Below are positions 60,420 through 64,000 of a stretch of 64,000 nt of DNA, piece after piece; the first letter of the stretch is position 1; the number at the start of each line of letters is the position of its first letter. The DNA lies in the NCBI GenBank assembly GCA_013399695.1, contig VXAU01002503.1, positions 287,320 to 351,319 on the forward strand. Direction: 5' to 3'. Source of the stretch: Formicarius rufipectus (taxonomy: Eukaryota; Chordata; Aves; Passeriformes; Formicariidae). The notes beneath the pieces were generated by a model that saw only the letters and a list, made by a program, of their open reading frames with translations, was not told the origin of the DNA and made no database searches. A program made the translations under genes and the position numbers.

Positions 60420-60511
60420 GCCGTAAAAAACGAAGCCGAATCAGAAAGCGCCGCCTGCGAAACGCCCCCAGGGGCCTCTTCACCTCCTCCTTCTCCTCCT
60501 CTCCCTCCCAG

Positions 60512-60773
60512 GTGCGAGTCTGGCGCTACCTCAAGGGCAAAGACATCGTCACTCACGAGATCCTCCTGGACGGGGGCAACAAGGTGGTCATCGGCGGCTT
60601 CGGGGACCCGCTGATCTGTGACAACCAGGTGTCCACGGGCGACACGCGCATCTTCTTCGTCAACCCGGCGCCGCAGTACCTGTGGCCGGCGCACCGCAAC
60701 GAGCTGATGCTCAACTCCAGCCTCATGAGGATCACCCTGCGCAACCTGGAGGAGGTGGAGCACTGCGTGGAAG
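60512..60773 (+). CDS. AGRN: Agrin, coding exon 2 (second half of NtA domain)
   Basis: This exon encodes residues 66-152, completing the NtA laminin-binding domain. A pyrimidine-rich tract (CCTCCTTCTCCTCCTCTCCC) precedes the AG at 60510-60511, and the exon opens in phase 0 with VRVWRYLKGKDIVTHEILLD. Conserved stretches include FGDPLICDNQVSTGDTRIFF, NPAPQYLWPAH and LMRITLRNLEEVEHCVE. Cys101 and Cys150 supply the remaining two NtA cysteines, and Asn133 lies in an N-S-S glycosylation sequon. The exon ends GTG GAA G followed by GTGAGG, a consensus donor in phase 1, as expected for continuation into the first follistatin-like repeat. That next exon is not in the window. An ERVL LTR ends 92 bp upstream of the acceptor. 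The frame is open upstream into intron 1 as far as a TAA at 60275, but contains no ATG, so I keep the canonical acceptor as the boundary. Confidence 0.97.
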
Positions 60774-60871
60774 GTGAGGATGGGATGGCCAGGTGTGCCC
60801 CGTGCTGCTCCGAGCCCTGTGGGGCGTCCTGCGCTCTTGGGTTGAGGTGGTTGAATGGTCTTGGTGAAGGC

Positions 60872-61165
60872 GCTCGGTGCGTCCAGCCTGGAGAAGAGGA
60901 GGTTGAGGGGAGACCTCGTTGCAGCTGTGGGTTCCTCGGGAGGGGTAGGCACTGATGTCTGCTCTGTGGGGATCAGGGACAGCACCCAGGGAATGGCCTG
61001 GAGTTGTCAGGTTGGGTATTAGGCAAAGGTTCTTCCCCCAGAGGGTGGTCAGGCACTGAACAGGCTCCTCAGGGGTGCAGCACCAAGGCTGCCAGAGCTC
61101 CAGGAGCATTTGGATGATGCTTTCAGGCACGTGGTGGGACTCTTGGGGCTGGCCCTGTGTAGGGC
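60872..61165 (+). mobile_element. CR1 LINE 3' region, terminal motif lost
   Basis: GGAGAAGAGGAGGTTGAGGG, GGGTATTAGGCAAAGGTTCT, CCCAGAGGGTGGTCAGGCAC and GCTCCAGGAGCATTTGGATG. The usual ATTCTGTGATTCT end is missing where the tRNA-like sequence begins. Confidence 0.92.
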
Positions 61166-61175
61166 TCTTTCTCTG

Positions 61176-61250
61176 ACAGCAAGGTCAGTGCCAAACCCAC
61201 AAGCTTGGTGTTATTAGCACTGTGCTCTGACCAGCTGAGCTACTGTCCCT
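61176..61250 (-). pseudogene. tRNA-Ile(AAU)-like pseudogene or SINE head
   Basis: Read on the minus strand, it contains a good A-box/D-arm (TAGCTCAGCTGGTCAGAGC) and the anticodon loop CTAATAA flanked as in tRNA-Ile. Two of five anticodon-stem pairs are broken. The T-arm reads GTGGGTTTGGCA, losing the canonical TTCGA, and the acceptor halves (GACAG and CTGTC) are offset by a few bases. It is therefore not expected to give a functional tRNA. It abuts the truncated end of a CR1 copy. It could be a retro-pseudogene or the head of a tRNA-derived SINE whose tail is lost. Confidence 0.6.
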
Positions 61251-62496
61251 TCCTGGTAGTCTGCTCTGTGGACTCTTGCACAGGGACAGTGCCTGGCATT
61301 GACCTCACTGTCAGAGGCAGTGGTTACAACCAGTGTCACCCCAGCCAGGTTATTTAATGTTAATTTTACTCCAGATTTGGTGCATTTTCAGTTCTCTCTG
61401 CAACGAGCCCGCAGGGGTTGGGGCAGCCCCACTGCAAGTGCTGTCCTCACACAGGTGTGTGGCAGGCACTCAGCAGGGAATTTAGGCTGCTCACACCTGA
61501 GTTAGATTTTCCTGTAGATTTAGAGTTAATGAGTTAATGGGTTAATCCTGTGTTGAAGGGCTGCTCTTCATCACAGTCACTCCGAGCTTCCTGTGCCTTG
61601 GAGCTTCCTTGCTTGCTTGGAGCCTTGGGGATGAACTCCTGCAGGGGTCTGGGAAGTCAGGCAATTCCTCCTTGAAGGTAAATCTTGCTTCTCTAAGGTA
61701 TAACTAAATGAGAACCAGTCTTAGATGTCCAGGTGTGGAGTTGTGCCTCTATGAAGAGCAGATCTGGAGCAAATTGGGCTTTTTTTTTTTTTCTCCTTTT
61801 TTCCCCAGCCACCTTGAAAACATTCTTCTGTAATAACCCACTCACCAACTTCCTTCTTCCCTCTCTTTGCTCATCCTGGCTCCAGCAAGAGCTCCAAGCT
61901 CAGGGTGGGACGTGGTGCCCCAAAAGTCCTTTGCTGGGCTTTTGAGCGTGTCCTGAGAGCAGATGAGTAAACATGGGAAGGAATGCAGGAATTCTGCACA
62001 GACAACAAATAAACAGGCAGCTTTGGCTCCCTCCTCCCCTTGGATGTGCAGCAGAGAGGCCATAACCCCTTTTTCCAGCTGTGAATGCTGCCAGGGGTAA
62101 ATGACCCAATGCTGGGGCTGGGAGGGAATTGGTTCAGCAGAGTGGCTCACAAGGGTGGGGGTTCTAAGGGGTAAGAGCACTGGAGGCTTTCTAAAAACAT
62201 AAATATAGTATGCCATATATATAATATTCCATAATATACTTGAAAGGTGCCAGTCCTGCTACTTTCTTGCACCTAATGGGGAGAAAGGGAGGAGGAAGAA
62301 GAGTAAAAGTGTGTGTGTGTGATTGTTTTAGTTAAACCTTGGCAAATACTTGGAAGGTTTCTCTCTCTCGTGCTGTGCTGTAGTTTTTAGCATGCTTGTT
62401 TTGCATCTACTCATCTGAGCTGGGGTGGTTCCCATTTGTGGTGAAGGATGAAGGAGAAGGAAGGGTGGTCTGGAGACCTCGGAGCAGCCTCCTGGT

Positions 62497-62796
62497 GTTT
62501 GAAAGGGCCTGCAAGAAGCTGGAGAGGGACTCTGCATCAGGAACTGTAATGATAGGACAAGGGCTGATGGCTTCAAGTTGAAAGGGGGCAAATTAAAGCT
62601 AAATATAAGGGAGAAATTGTTCCCTGTGGGAGTGGGCAGGCCCTGGCACAGGTTGCCCAGAGAAGCTGTGGCTGCCCCATCCCTGGAAGCATCCAAGGTC
62701 AGGTTGGAGCAACCTGGTCTAGTGGAAGGTGTCCCTGCCCATGGCAGGGGTGGAACTGGATGAGCTCCTTTCCAACCCAAGCCATTCTATGATGTC
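62497..62796 (+). mobile_element. CR1 LINE 3' end
   Basis: AATGATAGGACAAGGGCTGA, GCTAAATATAAGGGAGAAAT, CACAGGTTGCCCAGAGAAGC, CTAGTGGAAGGTGTCCCTGC and the terminal AGCCATTCTATGATG. Confidence 0.96.
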
Positions 62797-64000
62797 CTTT
62801 AAGGCCCCTGGGGGATGAGGAGGGATCATGTTTTCCTGCCAGTACTGTAGGCTTGGTGTAGAACTGGGGCAGGTGGATGTGTCTCTAATCATTCCCACCA
62901 GAGCAGCACCATCAGAAGAAGTTTTGATGTTGCTCCCAGGCTGTTGTGCAAAGGGGCTGGAGGCGCCAAAGCTGGGCACGTTCCAGCTCTTCAGACTCTG
63001 CTTGACTGGCAGGTCCAAACAGCTAGAGATGGTTTATCTTTATTCCCTGCTATGTTAACCTTTCCTGGTGCCAGATGATTCTTCCTGGGACTCCCCTCTC
63101 TAAGATCATTTGCTGCATAGCTTTAATTAAGCAACCCCATCTTCCCCACAGCTCACTAGGATGCTGTTGGCATGTGAGGTGGGCTCAGCCTGGCTGGGCT
63201 GTGGCTTTGGGGGCTGGGAAACAACTTGCAGACCACATCACGTGTGGTGGACCTGATTTCTCCAAACTGTTGGAGACCTGTTCAGAGTGTGTTGTTGAGA
63301 AATGACAAGAACAAGGTGACTTTGAGTCACTAATACCTCAGCTAGGTCAAAAGTGTTGCTCAGGGGAGACGTTATTCTTATTTTGGCATTCAGCTGACTT
63401 GGCACTTGCCTTGGTAAACCCACTTTTTTGTCATGTCCCATGGACTTGCTGTTCTTCCCACCTCTTGGAAGCCTGAGTGTCCTGAGCACTAGCAGTTTTC
63501 CTGCAGAGAATATGGACCAAATTTACCTCCCAAGCCTTGTTTTCCCTTGAGCCCTGCCAAAGCTCAGGCCTCTCCTGAGGTCTCTGAAAGTCCCTTTCAG
63601 TTCTCCCAGCACATCTGCCCACCTACCTTCTGGAAAACCCTGCAAAACCAGGCATGAGAACCTGCTCCCGCCACCCTGGGAACCATTTCTGAGCTCCCAG
63701 TCTGAGAATTTAGCTCCAGGACTTGTTTCCCATCAGCTCCTCACAGGAGGGTTCAAAGCAAAGCTGCCCAGGATGCTGCTCTTTGCTGCACTTTGAGTTT
63801 AAAAACAAACCTTTGAGTGCTTTTGCAGAAAGAATTGGAAGAATGGCAGCAGCTGAGTGGAAAAACACGAATGTTTTGAGTATCTTCATCTCCTGTTGCT
63901 CCAGCTTGGAGAAATCCTAGACATTCAAATCTTGCCTGCCTAAGGAGGGAGTTCAAACCAGGGCATCTCTGTGAAACAGCTCAGGTTGGGGTGAAAACAG

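Larger units (their letters stand above)
52795..60511 (+). other. AGRN: AGRN intron 1
   Basis: This 7.7-kb intron is bounded by GTAAAG and a pyrimidine-rich AG acceptor. It holds a CT-rich tract (53170-53218), unique sequence to about 57.1 kb, nested CR1 copies (57092-57412), a perfect hairpin (58305-58339) and an ERVL LTR (about 59729-60419). I see no convincing alternative coding exon in it. Confidence 0.9.
60774..64000 (+). other. AGRN: AGRN intron 2, 5' part
   Basis: The intron starts with GTGAGG and is not closed within the window. It contains two CR1 3' ends (60872-61165 and 62497-62796), a tRNA-Ile-like pseudogene (61176-61250) and an AT-rich block near 62195-62241. I looked for the alternative transmembrane-agrin first exon (a short cytoplasmic tail, then a hydrophobic anchor) and did not find it. 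It may lie downstream. Confidence 0.85.

Noticed and set aside
60278..60511. Open frame continuous with AGRN exon 2, reading back into the LTR, with a basic RKKRSRIRKRRLRN stretch
   Set aside because: It has no ATG between the upstream TAA at 60275 and exon 2. The candidate upstream AG sites I checked (60324 and 60420) give extensions of 187 and 92 bases, which do not keep the phase from exon 1.
60047..60985. 312-codon minus-strand open frame
   Set aside because: It is antisense to AGRN exon 2 and the LTR. The conserved plus-strand NtA sequence explains the openness.
60774..64000. Alternative transmembrane-agrin first exon
   Set aside because: No open frame with a short polar N-terminus followed by a single hydrophobic anchor and a donor site is present in this part of intron 2.

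Overview
The window is vertebrate nuclear DNA, almost certainly from a bird. Three things say so. More than twenty short insertions carry the 3' end of the avian LINE CR1, with its family-specific terminal motifs. An ERVL-type solo LTR resembles those common in bird genomes. The one protein-coding gene is agrin, with an N-terminus that reads as avian. GC-rich, compact sequence with many minisatellites fits a microchromosome, but I cannot name the species. The sequence is a draft assembly: there is a run of exactly 1000 N at 22795-23794 and a single N at 32953.

Layout. Positions 1 to about 52,080 hold no exon I can recognise on either strand. They contain 5'-truncated CR1 copies in both orientations, pyrimidine/purine tracts, several minisatellites (31-bp units at the edge of the gap, a GGGGATGGATGGAGC array at 27.9-28.2 kb, a 23-bp array at 29.2-29.8 kb), one unexplained CpG-dense island (27.5-27.96 kb) and islands of AT-rich, homeodomain-site-bearing unique sequence that look like candidate enhancers. 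From about 52,080 the sequence becomes a CpG island that serves as the promoter and 5' UTR of AGRN. AGRN exon 1 (52600-52794) encodes the signal peptide and the first half of the NtA (laminin-binding) domain. Exon 2 (60512-60773) encodes the rest of NtA. Intron 1 is 7.7 kb. Intron 2 starts at 60774 and runs off the window.

What the gene does. Agrin is the basement-membrane heparan sulfate proteoglycan that organises acetylcholine receptors at the neuromuscular junction. The two exons seen here encode only the part that anchors the secreted long-N-terminus isoform to laminin. The follistatin-like, SEA, EGF and LG domains, and the alternative transmembrane first exon, must lie beyond 64,000 or are not recognisable here.

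Most notable observations. A sense-oriented ERVL LTR with its own TATA-like and AATAAA signals ends 92 bp before the exon 2 splice site. A perfect 15-bp-stem hairpin lies in intron 1. Two palindromes sit within 75 bp near 10.2 kb. The 23-bp array shows a dimeric higher-order pattern. A decayed tRNA-Ile-like sequence lies in intron 2. I found no new multi-gene system and no operon-like, CRISPR or prokaryotic features.
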